Shown piece by piece: positions 25,943 to 33,717 of a stretch of 64,000 nt of DNA. This DNA comes from Arsenicibacter sp965247375. Its GTDB lineage: Bacteria > Bacteroidota > Bacteroidia > Cytophagales > Spirosomataceae. The position numbers and the translations under genes are program-made. The stretch is from NCBI GenBank assembly GCA_965247375.1, contig CBDFHU010000072.1:1-64000 (forward strand). Reading direction: 5' to 3'. Position 1 is the stretch's first letter; every line of letters starts with the position of its first letter. Below the pieces are notes generated by a model. That model worked only from the letters and a program-made list of their open reading frames with translations. It was not told the DNA's origin and ran no database searches.

Positions 25943-26165
25943 TATTACCATATACAAAAGTTCTTGGTGAGCCAGTATCAAATTGCCAACGAAAAATAAA
26001 ATTAACTGTGTCAATTTTAGATTTCAAAATCATGGCATCTTTAGGATTTGTGCTATCACCATCCCAATAATAATCGTACCATTTTATTTTCTCATTTTCA
26101 ATTCCCTGTCCAAAAGCGAAAATGGCATTAAGGACTAAAATTGTTACGAAGATTATTGATTTCAT
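25926..26165 (-). pseudogene. N-terminal fragment of the split aspartic protease
   Basis: 79 residues: signal peptide, mature start QGIENEKIKWYD and first catalytic motif FDTGSPRTFVYGN. The last five residues (RLVAM) are read from the IS end, where a stop follows. Confidence 0.85.
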
Positions 26166-26192
26166 TGATAAGTTTATTTAAAGTTTGCTGCT

Positions 26193-26315
26193 AACGTTTT
26201 TCGGCTTGGCGATGTGGCGGATTTATAGCACAAATGTTCAATAGAATACTGCTGTTGAACATTGCACAAATGTTTCATAGAAGCACTTCAGCCGCCATAT
26301 TGCCAGACCGATATT
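26193..26315 (-). repeat. attC-like site 4
   Basis: A 123-bp imperfect palindrome. The outer right end reads ATTAGCG rather than GTTAGCG, the only site with this change. Centre and right arm nearly identical to site 2. Confidence 0.88.
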
Positions 26316-26357
26316 AGCGACTGGTGTTCTTTTTAGGTTTATTTTTTGAATGGTCAG

Positions 26358-26858
26358 TTAATGTGTTCTGAAATATATTGTCATTGTGTGGTAGTTATGA
26401 AATATCAGAAATATGATTACTATCAAAATAAAAAACCAGCGCCTATAGGGCAAATTGAAATAAAATGAATTTCCAATAAATCCGATTCCTGTCAACCATA
26501 ACAATGGGGTGTATGCAGGTGCCAAAAATCCAAAGATGTTATTGCTCCATCTGGTTTCAGGAAAATAAATCAAGACAAGCCAAGAGATAAAGTATACTAT
26601 TACCCCGCCCACATATAAAATAAGTCCCCGTTTCTGTGTTAATGTTGAAATACTCAGAGGCATCAGTAGAATAAGCATAAAAACCAATGCCCTTGAAATA
26701 TTTTCACCGTATGTCAACCAAGCAAGAATGTCTTTCCAGAATATATTGGGTTGGAAATCTTTGGGCAATTTGTCAGCTAAGACAATATTCCATATCAAAA
26801 TGGGAAGTGTCAAGAGAAAACAATTATGCAGATATTTTTTTATCGTGTCAATATTCAT
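26358..26858 (-). CDS. Cassette gene: small multi-pass membrane protein
   Basis: A 166-residue protein with about five predicted membrane helices (around residues 12-30, 55-72, 80-98, 112-130 and 140-157) and short loops. No family recognised. It is a single-gene cassette, 43 bp from its 3' palindrome and 49 bp from the preceding one. Small membrane proteins are common as cassette cargo; the role here is unknown. Confidence 0.65.
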   Translation of the reverse strand: MNIDTIKKYLHNCFLLTLPILIWNIVLADKLPKDFQPNIFWKDILAWLTYGENISRALVFMLILLMPLSISTLTQKRGLILYVGGVIVYFISWLVLIYFPETRWSNNIFGFLAPAYTPLLWLTGIGFIGNSFYFNLPYRRWFFILIVIIFLIFHNYHTMTIYFRTH

Positions 26859-26906
26859 TCTGTCGCCATTTGTGTCATGTCTTTTTTGGGTCTTACGCTT
26901 GCCGCT

Positions 26907-27030
26907 AACGTTTTGCCGCTTTGCGAAGAAGCGGACTTCGGAACACTAAACTGTCAACATACCACAAATATTGATACGAGGTAGAAAATTCAATTAAACA
27001 CTGAACCCGCTTTTTTGCCAAACTGCTGTT
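26907..27030 (-). repeat. attC-like site 5
   Basis: A 124-bp imperfect palindrome with the inner arm GCGAAGAAGCGG pairing with CCGCTTTTTTGCC. Same subtype as site 7. Confidence 0.9.
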
Positions 27031-27046
27031 AGCGGTTTGGCCTTTT

Positions 27047-28828
27047 TTATTTAAGTATGCTTTCAAGTTTTATTTTTAAAGTTTTTCTTCTACCATCATA
27101 AAATGTTAAGAAGTCCTTGAAGTCTAAACTTTGCGTATTGTCAATGTAATTATCTGCAAGGAATTTATTTATGTCGTTTACCACAGGATTATTTTTGTCG
27201 TCTCTAGAATTTAGCCAATCAGCAAAAGGTGTTTTGCTTTTTTTGATATTTTCTATTCCTTCCAATAGTTGCAAGTTTGGCAAAGAGTCTCTGTATTCAT
27301 AATATTTTGCAAAGTCTTTATTTGGAATGGAAAAATTGCTCATTTTTACGTCTGTAAATTGAGATTGTGGGTGTATATGGTCTTGATGAAACTTTACTTG
27401 TCCGTATTTAAGATTGGGGTATAGAAATGACAATACAAGAAATGCATTATTGCCTTTTTTGTAGCGTAAAAATTCATCAATGTCATCATCATTTATTTTT
27501 AATGATTTATTAGATGGTAATTTTGTTGCAATAATGGTGTTGAAGCTAAAGCTATTATCTTTTAATGTGTAGTCGCTCGCACCGTCTAGTTTAGTTCTTA
27601 ATGAATTTCTTAGGTTTGATAAAACAGTGTCGCCTTGACCACTAAATACATTTTTCAAGAGAGCGTGAAATAAATATTTCTTTAACTCATATTTTGTTGA
27701 TGAATCTAAAGTTCCACCTTTCATCAAGTAATATGAGATTGGCAGGATAGAATTTTGAGAAGACAATGTAGCTCCACTCATACCAAATTCAACGAGTAAC
27801 TCAACCGTTTTTTGTATTGCTTGTTTAATTGAATTCCAATTGCCCTTGATTTTAATAACATTTTCTGTTTTGAAGCTGCCAACTTTAAACAGAACATCAC
27901 AGTCAGTAAGCATCAAACAACATCTCATTACAAAGTCGTTGTTAAAATTAAATGTATCACCTAATTTGTTGATTGTTGTTAGGAAAGATTCTATTTCATC
28001 CCGTCCGTTTTCCCAATTTGCAACAATGGTTGAGAATAATAAGTCTGTCTTAGAAAGAATAGTTCCCCCACTGTTAACACGAACAAATATTTTCAAAATA
28101 TTATCAAGCTCTTGTTCTTCAATCTTGAAAAAGTTAATTATTTCTTCCCTGACTAAACGTGAATGAATATCCCTGACTATTCGCTTGATTCTACTTCTTG
28201 TTTCTTTGTCTGAAAGTACATTGATAGTTGGATTGTCAGCAACCAAGTCATCATAAAACTCGTCAACTGGAGGGCTTTCTTTATCCCAAACAAGCACATC
28301 TCTTACTTTAAACCACAAAGTTGTTTCATTTTTTGTCCTTGCTTCGTCATCTGTTATAAAGCTGAAAGAAAAGTTGTTTTCGTTGTCTTCGTCTAAATGA
28401 ACTTGACTAAGTAAATTAAGATGTAAAGTCCTTTTTGGAAATGCTGAATTATTGTCCCACGAGAAGTAAGGTTTTTTGACGGCATATGTTCCTTGCAGAG
28501 CTAAATAAATTGAACTTATTCGCTGTTGACCGTCTAATACCCCAATAATCTCGTCTTTTAATTCTGGGTTAGGAACGCGAATATTTAAAAAGTTGTCACG
28601 CTGGTGATAGTTTTGCAGAAACTTATAAAAAACGTAATTGTCTATATGCGGTCTTTTTACAAACCAAAATAAAAAGGTTCCTATTGGATAGCCTTGTTGA
28701 ATGGAATCAAATAGTTTTTCAGTTTGTTCTTGCTTCCAAACAAACTTTCTTTGAATTGCAGGAAGATAGATTTCATTGTTTCCAATTTTTTCAATTATTT
28801 GTTTTATTGTCAATTTTTCGTAACTCAT
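27047..28828 (-). CDS. Cassette gene: DUF262/DUF1524 (GmrSD-type) protein
   Basis: A 593-residue protein. The N-terminal DUF262 domain (ParB/sulfiredoxin-like) has LPAIQRKFVWKQEQ, the GYPIGTF motif and LDGQQRISSI near residue 97. The C-terminal DUF1524 region carries an HNH-like motif QDHIHPQSQF followed by LPNLQLLEGIENIKKSK. This two-domain layout is that of GmrS-GmrD type IV restriction enzymes and related anti-phage nucleases, which use NTP hydrolysis to cut modified DNA. A defence role is therefore likely but the substrate is inferred. Largest gene of the cassette array, lying 17 bp from its 3' palindrome. Confidence 0.88.
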   Translation of the reverse strand: MSYEKLTIKQIIEKIGNNEIYLPAIQRKFVWKQEQTEKLFDSIQQGYPIGTFLFWFVKRPHIDNYVFYKFLQNYHQRDNFLNIRVPNPELKDEIIGVLDGQQRISSIYLALQGTYAVKKPYFSWDNNSAFPKRTLHLNLLSQVHLDEDNENNFSFSFITDDEARTKNETTLWFKVRDVLVWDKESPPVDEFYDDLVADNPTINVLSDKETRSRIKRIVRDIHSRLVREEIINFFKIEEQELDNILKIFVRVNSGGTILSKTDLLFSTIVANWENGRDEIESFLTTINKLGDTFNFNNDFVMRCCLMLTDCDVLFKVGSFKTENVIKIKGNWNSIKQAIQKTVELLVEFGMSGATLSSQNSILPISYYLMKGGTLDSSTKYELKKYLFHALLKNVFSGQGDTVLSNLRNSLRTKLDGASDYTLKDNSFSFNTIIATKLPSNKSLKINDDDIDEFLRYKKGNNAFLVLSFLYPNLKYGQVKFHQDHIHPQSQFTDVKMSNFSIPNKDFAKYYEYRDSLPNLQLLEGIENIKKSKTPFADWLNSRDDKNNPVVNDINKFLADNYIDNTQSLDFKDFLTFYDGRRKTLKIKLESILK

Positions 28829-28883
28829 TCTTTCAGTCAGTTTATTTTATTGTCATGATGGGTCGTCTATTAAGCTGACCGCT

Positions 28884-29006
28884 AACGTTTTGCAGATTTG
28901 CCATGGGCGGGCTTTTCAGCACAATGTTCATCCGGAGAACTGAACTTCCTATAACCACAAAACTGTCTGCGGAGAACGAAACCCCGCCTATTGCAAATGT
29001 GCTGTT
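28884..29006 (-). repeat. attC-like site 6
   Basis: A 123-bp imperfect palindrome (TAACGTTTTGCAGATTTGCC to ATTGCAAATGTGCTGTTA). It is a subtype of its own. Its two outer ends do not match each other (GCTAAC versus GTTACC) but each matches the other end of its own cassette. Confidence 0.88.
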
Positions 29007-29044
29007 ACCAGCTGGGCTATTCGGTTTATATTCTATTGTGTCAA

Positions 29045-29632
29045 TCATATTCGTTCCCAAATTTCTCTTGCTAATTGTCTTGCTTGAAGTCCATAACCAT
29101 TAACCTCTCCAGAGTTTAAAACAATTTTCTGTCCGTCATGATATTTTGGATTAAGTCTTTTGTCAGCTAACCCGTTGTTGTGCATTAAACAATTTCTAAT
29201 GTCATTTACAAACTTGATGTCAACTAAAATGTTGGGCGAAAGTCCAGTGAGATTTTTTTCAATAAATTTTATTTTCTCTGCAAAAGTCAGTCGTCTTGAT
29301 TGTTCGTTAGCAAGTGCAGGAATTAAAGTATCACCCTTTTCTCTTATTGTTTTAAGTGTAACCTTACAGTCGTTTTTGTCGGGGTAAGTTGTTAATATTT
29401 TAGCAATACATTTTGTCATGAAGTCCTCAAAATGTGAAAACCCAAGTAGTAGTGCAGAAGTCGTAATGTGGTTTGAATAATTTGCATATTGACTGTCATA
29501 CAACTGCTCAATTGTCAAGCCCATGTTGAAACGGTCGTGTTGTTTTATTTGATTGTAAACTTGCTCGTCTGAAACGTCCAGGAAACCTATGAGTAGGTTT
29601 AGTTGATTTACTAAATAGTCAAAGTCGTTCAT
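29045..29632 (-). CDS. Cassette gene: HEPN-domain protein with RX4H motif
   Basis: A 195-residue all-helical protein. The segment LLGFSHFEDFMTKCIAKIL and the later NDIRNCLMHNNG (R146, H151) give the RX4H signature of HEPN ribonucleases, which cleave RNA in toxin-antitoxin, Abi and CRISPR-linked systems. No nucleotidyltransferase (MNT) partner lies beside it, so it is either a stand-alone HEPN protein, or its partner is elsewhere. One cassette, 39 bp from its 3' palindrome. Confidence 0.78.
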   Translation of the reverse strand: MNDFDYLVNQLNLLIGFLDVSDEQVYNQIKQHDRFNMGLTIEQLYDSQYANYSNHITTSALLLGFSHFEDFMTKCIAKILTTYPDKNDCKVTLKTIREKGDTLIPALANEQSRRLTFAEKIKFIEKNLTGLSPNILVDIKFVNDIRNCLMHNNGLADKRLNPKYHDGQKIVLNSGEVNGYGLQARQLAREIWERI

Positions 29633-29710
29633 CTGTTTTGTCTTGTCGTTGTAGCTGTTGTTTTTTTTTGCAGTCAGTTCGATTTAGCACGGTCGTCAAG
29701 CCTTGCTGGT

Positions 29711-29834
29711 AACGGTTTGGCGCTTGGCGAAGAAGCGGATTTCGAAGCACTAAGCTGTCAACCCAGCACAAAATTTGATACGAGGTAGAATGCTCAACTA
29801 ACCACTGAACCCGCTTTTTTGCCAAACGCCTGTT
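29711..29834 (-). repeat. attC-like site 7
   Basis: A 124-bp imperfect palindrome, first of the array in transcription order. GCGAAGAAGCGG inner arm, closely similar to site 5 over its full length. Confidence 0.9.
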
Positions 29835-29858
29835 ACCACCAGTGCTTCTTGTCGTCAT

Positions 29859-30764
29859 TTAGTTTTTGTTTGTTATTGAACTTCTCCAGTCCGATAATAG
29901 ACTGTCGAAAGTGTCATAATTTTCAATTTGAAGCCCTTCTCTTGTAAAAGAGTTTTTGCGAAGTGTTTTGTCAATTCCAATGAAACCGTAATCGTTGTCC
30001 CAATCTTCGCTATCAAAAATGTAAGTAAGTTTCAAATATTTTTTAGCTTCGCTTGAAACTCTAATTGGAAGTAATGAATGATTTTTTTCAATCCAGTCAT
30101 TTAGTGTTGACCAATCGTCTGCTGTAAGAACAAACTTTCCCTTATGCCACATTGGAAGTAAAAGCAATTCAAAAGCTTCATATTCGTAAAATAAAAATTT
30201 CAAATCGTCTAATTTATTTACAGTTAGTCCGTTTATTACTGCATTGATACCGAAAGGAATATTGCCCTTTAATAGTTTTAGATTTGGTAATAAATTGTCG
30301 AGTGATTTTTTTCTTAGTTTACTGTAAATGGGTTCTATCCCGTCAATAGAAACTCGTATGAATGAAATACAGTTTTTAAGTCTTGAAATGTAGTCAGAGT
30401 TAAGGTTGTGTCCGTGAGTTGTAATGCTTATTCCAAGATTTGTCTTTTCCCAAATCGTTCCACATATTTCTATTAAGTCAGGGTGTAACGTTGGTTCTCC
30501 ACCCCCAAATGCGATGTCAAAAGTTCCAAATTTGTCAAGTGCAAAGCAATACTTTAAAATGTCTTCTTTCTTGAGGTAGCGGTCTTGTAAATTCACATAG
30601 CAATATGAGCAAGAAAAGTCACACTCGTCAGTAATTGCAATACTTACTGTTCGTGGTGCTAAGCTGTAAGCTGACGATTTTGTTTCAATCTCGTCAAATA
30701 GAATATGTGTGCCGCTTTTTCGGCAGTAATAGTGCAGTCCTTGAGGCTCAATACGTGATTTCAT
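29859..30764 (-). CDS. Cassette gene: radical SAM protein
   Basis: A 301-residue radical SAM enzyme. The CX3CX2C iron-sulfur motif is at C48, C52, C55 (ECDFSCSYCY), and the SAM-binding GGGEPTLHP follows at about residue 88. There is no C-terminal SPASM-type cysteine cluster, so only one cluster is expected. Its start overlaps the stop of the upstream small gene by four bases (ATGA), so the two are translationally coupled. Possible roles include modifying the partner protein, a small molecule or a nucleotide; none can be selected from sequence. Confidence 0.88.
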   Translation of the reverse strand: MKSRIEPQGLHYYCRKSGTHILFDEIETKSSAYSLAPRTVSIAITDECDFSCSYCYVNLQDRYLKKEDILKYCFALDKFGTFDIAFGGGEPTLHPDLIEICGTIWEKTNLGISITTHGHNLNSDYISRLKNCISFIRVSIDGIEPIYSKLRKKSLDNLLPNLKLLKGNIPFGINAVINGLTVNKLDDLKFLFYEYEAFELLLLPMWHKGKFVLTADDWSTLNDWIEKNHSLLPIRVSSEAKKYLKLTYIFDSEDWDNDYGFIGIDKTLRKNSFTREGLQIENYDTFDSLLSDWRSSITNKN

Positions 30765-31120
30765 TCAATCACAATTTTTCTTGCACCTGAAAATCTCATA
30801 AGTCTTGCGATACCGCCAAAGTTGTCAGTTCTAAACCTTGATATTATAATGGTGTCGCCTTCCAAAGTGATGTGTGGGTCATTGTCAACTCCTGTTTCCA
30901 TATCACGGTCTGTTAGTCCAATGTAAGGAACGTCAGGATGAAAATTTACAGCCCAATGTTCGTTAAACTCTTTGACAGAAGGATATCTTTCTTCCCAAGA
31001 AGCTAATGTGAAATCTTCAATCATTTTAAATGCTTCTTTTGCATTTGTAGCATTTTCAAATTTTCCAATGATTGTAATGTTGCTCGAATGTGAGCTGTTG
31101 AATTCTTTCCAAATTTTCAT
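30761..31120 (-). CDS. Cassette gene: DUF6375-like small partner of radical SAM protein
   Basis: A 119-residue soluble protein: KIWKEFNSSHSSNITIIGKF at the start, a helix NATNAKEAFKMIEDF, and a C-terminal strand region TIIISRFRTDNFGGIARLM. The N-terminal pattern recalls DUF6375 proteins (recognised from memory, uncertain). Coupled to the radical SAM gene by a 4-bp overlap, so the two form one two-gene cassette. It could be the substrate, a chaperone or a recognition subunit of the enzyme. Confidence 0.72.
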   Translation of the reverse strand: MKIWKEFNSSHSSNITIIGKFENATNAKEAFKMIEDFTLASWEERYPSVKEFNEHWAVNFHPDVPYIGLTDRDMETGVDNDPHITLEGDTIIISRFRTDNFGGIARLMRFSGARKIVIE

Positions 31121-31173
31121 TGTCTTTTTATTTAATTGTTAGTAATGTTTTCTGTCATTTTAGCATTGGTGGT

Positions 31174-31176
31174 AAC
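31174..31176 (-). other. 5' boundary (entry junction) of the cassette array
   Basis: On the minus strand the first cassette starts GTTACCACCAATGC here. Its own 3' palindrome at 29832 reads GTTACCACCAGTGC on the plus strand, 13 of 14 identical. This fixes the beginning of the array. No palindrome accompanies this junction, as expected for an attI-like or ancestral target. Confidence 0.7.
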
Positions 31177-31689
31177 TCATAAATATACGCAACTTTTACT
31201 AGCCTGAGGCGCCAGTATAGATTTGTCAAAATTCCATAAAAAGCCATCAATATGACCTTGTAATCTACTGACAATGAATCCTATATTCACATTTTACGCC
31301 TAAGCTCCCAACAGAAACAATACAAAATGCGAATAGCGTATCTTGTATTGTCACACAGTTTGACGCCTCATCAACAATACAAAACGCGCATATACTTTTG
31401 TAAAGAGCGCTCTTCCCAACACCATCATCGTATCAGGTTCCGATACCTCCCATAAAATCCGGTAGAACGTAAAACAGAGATAGTACCCATGTCAGACGGG
31501 CGGAGAAGCGGAGTGGTGTACGTAAATGGGTGCATCGTGTTTACTTAGTGGTGGCTATCCGCAAATAAAGTAAATAGATGCAAATATTAAAATACTTGTT
31601 GATGGTATGGTGATACTTTTTGTGGTTAAAGTCCTGATAAACAAAACGGGTGGCCCATGAGTCACCCGTTCGCTGCGGACAGTGTACTA
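31177..31689. other. Gene-free region: array flank and left duplicate segment
   Basis: From about 31371 the sequence is a diverged copy of 33402-33717 (shared runs such as CACCATCATCGTATCAGGTT and TGGTGTACGTAAATGGGTGC). Before that it is AT-rich with no gene seen; it would be the place for an attI-like site, but no integrase reading frame lies here. Confidence 0.6.
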
Positions 31690-31691
31690 GC

Positions 31692-31903
31692 TTAAACCAA
31701 CCGCTTCTCGTACCCCAGAAACCACAGGCCGGGCCGGAAGCCAAGCGTCAGTTCACCGGCAAAGACATAGCCCAGTTTGGGAAACAGGCGTTGTGTGGCC
31801 GCGTTCTCCGAGTTGGTGTCGATGCGCAGCACGCCGATTCCCCGCGCCTGAAAACCGGGATGTACCGCCGCGTTCGATGTCCTGCCCGAAAACGGTGGTG
31901 TTC
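31692..31903 (-). pseudogene. GNAT acetyltransferase pseudogene (duplicate of 33718-34221)
   Basis: The C-terminal 50 residues are intact (RIDTNSENAATQRLF to GYEKRLV) but two internal deletions remove most of the domain: one drops 18 residues after VHPGFQ, the other joins GQDIERG to HPGF out of frame. It stops four bases before the TlpA-like gene, so that gene marks one edge of the duplication. Confidence 0.8.
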
Positions 31904-31906
31904 ACG

Positions 31907-33292
31907 TTAATCCTGCTTTAAAACTTGTATTATATTCCCGCTTGATGGTCTTGGAGCATCCGGATTTATAATTTTACCACTTTTATTCAAAATCATATAC
32001 CTCGGAATCGATTGAATACCATGTTCAGTTATAAAACCAGAGCTTTTAGAATTGGTAATCAGATAGCTATTTGTAAGGACATCGTATTTTTTGGCAGCTT
32101 CCCGCCATGCTGCTTCTTTATCGTTCAATGCCAGGTAAATAAATGTCACATCGTTAAATTGTTTTTTTATCTTTTTGGAATGTGGCAATTCAGCGATACA
32201 TGGTTGACACCAACTTGCCCAGAAATCCACATAAATCTTCTTCCCTTTCCACTTACGTGTCAGTGTTTCCCATGTTTCAGGCTTATTATCAATACCGATT
32301 AGTTGTAAATCTTTACTTTCTCTGACACCATACTCTATTTCTTTCTTCATTTCTTCAATATCTCCATGTTTACCATAGCTCTTTTCGTAATCATCAATAA
32401 ATAAACTTATTATTTTTTTGTCATACTTTCCATTGATCAGTTCATGAATAATTCTTCGTTTGAAATAGCCTTGTAAGACTACAGAAAATGTGTTAAAATC
32501 TGATTTATATATTTCTGTTAGTGGCTTATTCCGACGTATCCCGACGTGATTGTAATAACTGTAAATGCCAAATAGCCTGGACAAGATTCTGTCATCCAAA
32601 TTTTTTTCGTTCAAAAACTGCTCTGATTTCAAGAATTTAGTTAAAACGTCGCTGTTAATCTTCTCATTTATTTCTGTTAATTTCTTGTATTGTTCTACTA
32701 CAGCAAATTTAATTAAATAATCTTGCTTTTCTTTGGATTTATACTTAGTTCTAATTCTTTCAAAAACATCATTATAATATGCTTTATTCAATGCCAAAAA
32801 ACTATTCACTTTAGCATTATGGTCGATATTACCTGTGCTACTTACTGTTATTATATTTTGGCTTTGTTCTTGGAGATTTTTATATTTTTCAATATTAAAA
32901 ATAATCTGATGTTCTACAACATTTATCACTTCTTTTTTATCATTATTTATTTTATAAAAAATCAATTCACCTTTTGTATTTTTAACAATTATCTTATCGC
33001 CTTTCGACACAAGAATATTCTTATAAAACGTGGGATAAAGTTCAACACCTAATAAATGAAGATCAGCTGCTAATGGAATTTTTACTGAATTTGATGGTAA
33101 AACTGTGAAGCGATTTGCATAGCGTTTTTGCTCCTCATCAGTGAAGTCAACGTCTATATTGAGTGGGTTTTTATCAGACGAGTAAAATACTATTTCAACA
33201 CTGTCTGAGGCTGTCATTTTGTTTTTTTCAGTTGAACAAGCAGCAATTAATAATATAGACACATAAATTAGTAATACATTTTTCATATACAA
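31907..33292 (-). CDS. TlpA-like thioredoxin lipoprotein
   Basis: A 461-residue AT-rich lipoprotein: signal peptide with lipobox IAAC near residue 19, a 300-residue helical/beta region of the type found in Bacteroidota DUF4369-like TlpA proteins, and a C-terminal thioredoxin domain with the redox motif FWASWCQPCIAELPHS and the cis-Pro in IQSIPRYMIL. It should act in disulfide reduction at the periplasmic face of the membrane. The base composition differs from its GC-rich neighbours, and it sits between two copies of a duplicated segment, which suggests it arrived by insertion. Confidence 0.85.
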   Translation of the reverse strand: MYMKNVLLIYVSILLIAACSTEKNKMTASDSVEIVFYSSDKNPLNIDVDFTDEEQKRYANRFTVLPSNSVKIPLAADLHLLGVELYPTFYKNILVSKGDKIIVKNTKGELIFYKINNDKKEVINVVEHQIIFNIEKYKNLQEQSQNIITVSSTGNIDHNAKVNSFLALNKAYYNDVFERIRTKYKSKEKQDYLIKFAVVEQYKKLTEINEKINSDVLTKFLKSEQFLNEKNLDDRILSRLFGIYSYYNHVGIRRNKPLTEIYKSDFNTFSVVLQGYFKRRIIHELINGKYDKKIISLFIDDYEKSYGKHGDIEEMKKEIEYGVRESKDLQLIGIDNKPETWETLTRKWKGKKIYVDFWASWCQPCIAELPHSKKIKKQFNDVTFIYLALNDKEAAWREAAKKYDVLTNSYLITNSKSSGFITEHGIQSIPRYMILNKSGKIINPDAPRPSSGNIIQVLKQD

Positions 33293-33666
33293 TCATCTCT
33301 TAATATGCTAATAACGAATTATCCAAATTATCTCTCAGCCAAAATCACAACTATCTGACAGTAAGATACCCGCTATTCTTTTAAACCTTGACTACTCAGC
33401 TGAAACAATACAAAACGCCATACACTTTTACAAGGGGGCCTTTTCCAACACCATCATCGTATCAGGTTGCCAATACTTTTCATAAAATCCTGTAGAACGT
33501 AAAATAGAATCGGCACCCGTATTAAATGAGCAGAGAAACGAAGTGGTGTACGTAAATGGGTGCATCGTGTTTACTTATTGGTAGCTATCCGTAAAGAAAG
33601 TAAATAAATACAACTATTAAAATACTTGTTAATGGTATTGTGATGTTTTTTACAGGTAAAGTACCT
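33293..33666. other. Gene-free right duplicate segment
   Basis: 33402-33666 corresponds to 31371-31635 with frequent substitutions. No gene seen. The first 110 bp are the upstream region of the TlpA-like gene. Confidence 0.6.
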
Positions 33667-33694
33667 AAAAAACGGGTGGCCTATGAGCCACCCG
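33667..33694 (-). terminator. Intrinsic terminator of the GNAT gene
   Basis: CGGGTGGC/GCCACCCG stem followed by six T on the minus strand. A diverged copy lies in the left duplicate near 31640-31667. Confidence 0.8.
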
Positions 33695-33717
33695 GTCGCT
33701 GCGGACAGCTTAACAGC

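Larger units (their letters stand above)
24253..26165 (-). pseudogene. Aspartic protease-like cassette gene, split by IS5 insertion
   Basis: Removing the IS at 24985-25942 and one TA copy rejoins the two halves in frame (GNRL becomes GN-NVWNSFTTAF). The reconstructed protein has a signal peptide (ending FAFGQ), a first catalytic motif FDTGSPRTF and a second FYDSGASLF, with hydrophobic-Gly strands LGTIGIDIF and GLIGNAYF after each, i.e. a two-motif pepsin/retropepsin-like fold. A second lesion, a missing A in the A6 run at 24297-24302, gives a premature stop; restoring it would add MIVIDFTKMKFTIL and end at 24253. So the gene is broken twice. The lost enzyme was probably secreted. Confidence 0.85.

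Noticed and set aside
20974..29834. MITEs or miniature IS as the explanation for the 124-bp palindromes
   Set aside because: They lie always on the 3' side of a gene in one orientation, and end bases match between consecutive junctions of one cassette rather than forming target duplications around each palindrome.
29619..29858. Minus-strand 79-residue frame across attC-like site 7
   Set aside because: It lies largely within the palindrome and adjoining linker and has no independent start context.
20974..31176. CRISPR-like array
   Set aside because: The repeats are 124 bp, palindromic, far apart and separated by genes; there are no short spacers and no cas genes.
31541..31744. 67-residue minus-strand frame before the GNAT pseudogene
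   Set aside because: It is out of frame with the acetyltransferase remnant and reads through duplicated non-coding sequence.
31177..33300. An integron integrase next to the array
   Set aside because: No tyrosine-recombinase motifs (R...HxxR...Y) occur in any frame here; the only genes are a GNAT fragment and a TlpA-like gene.
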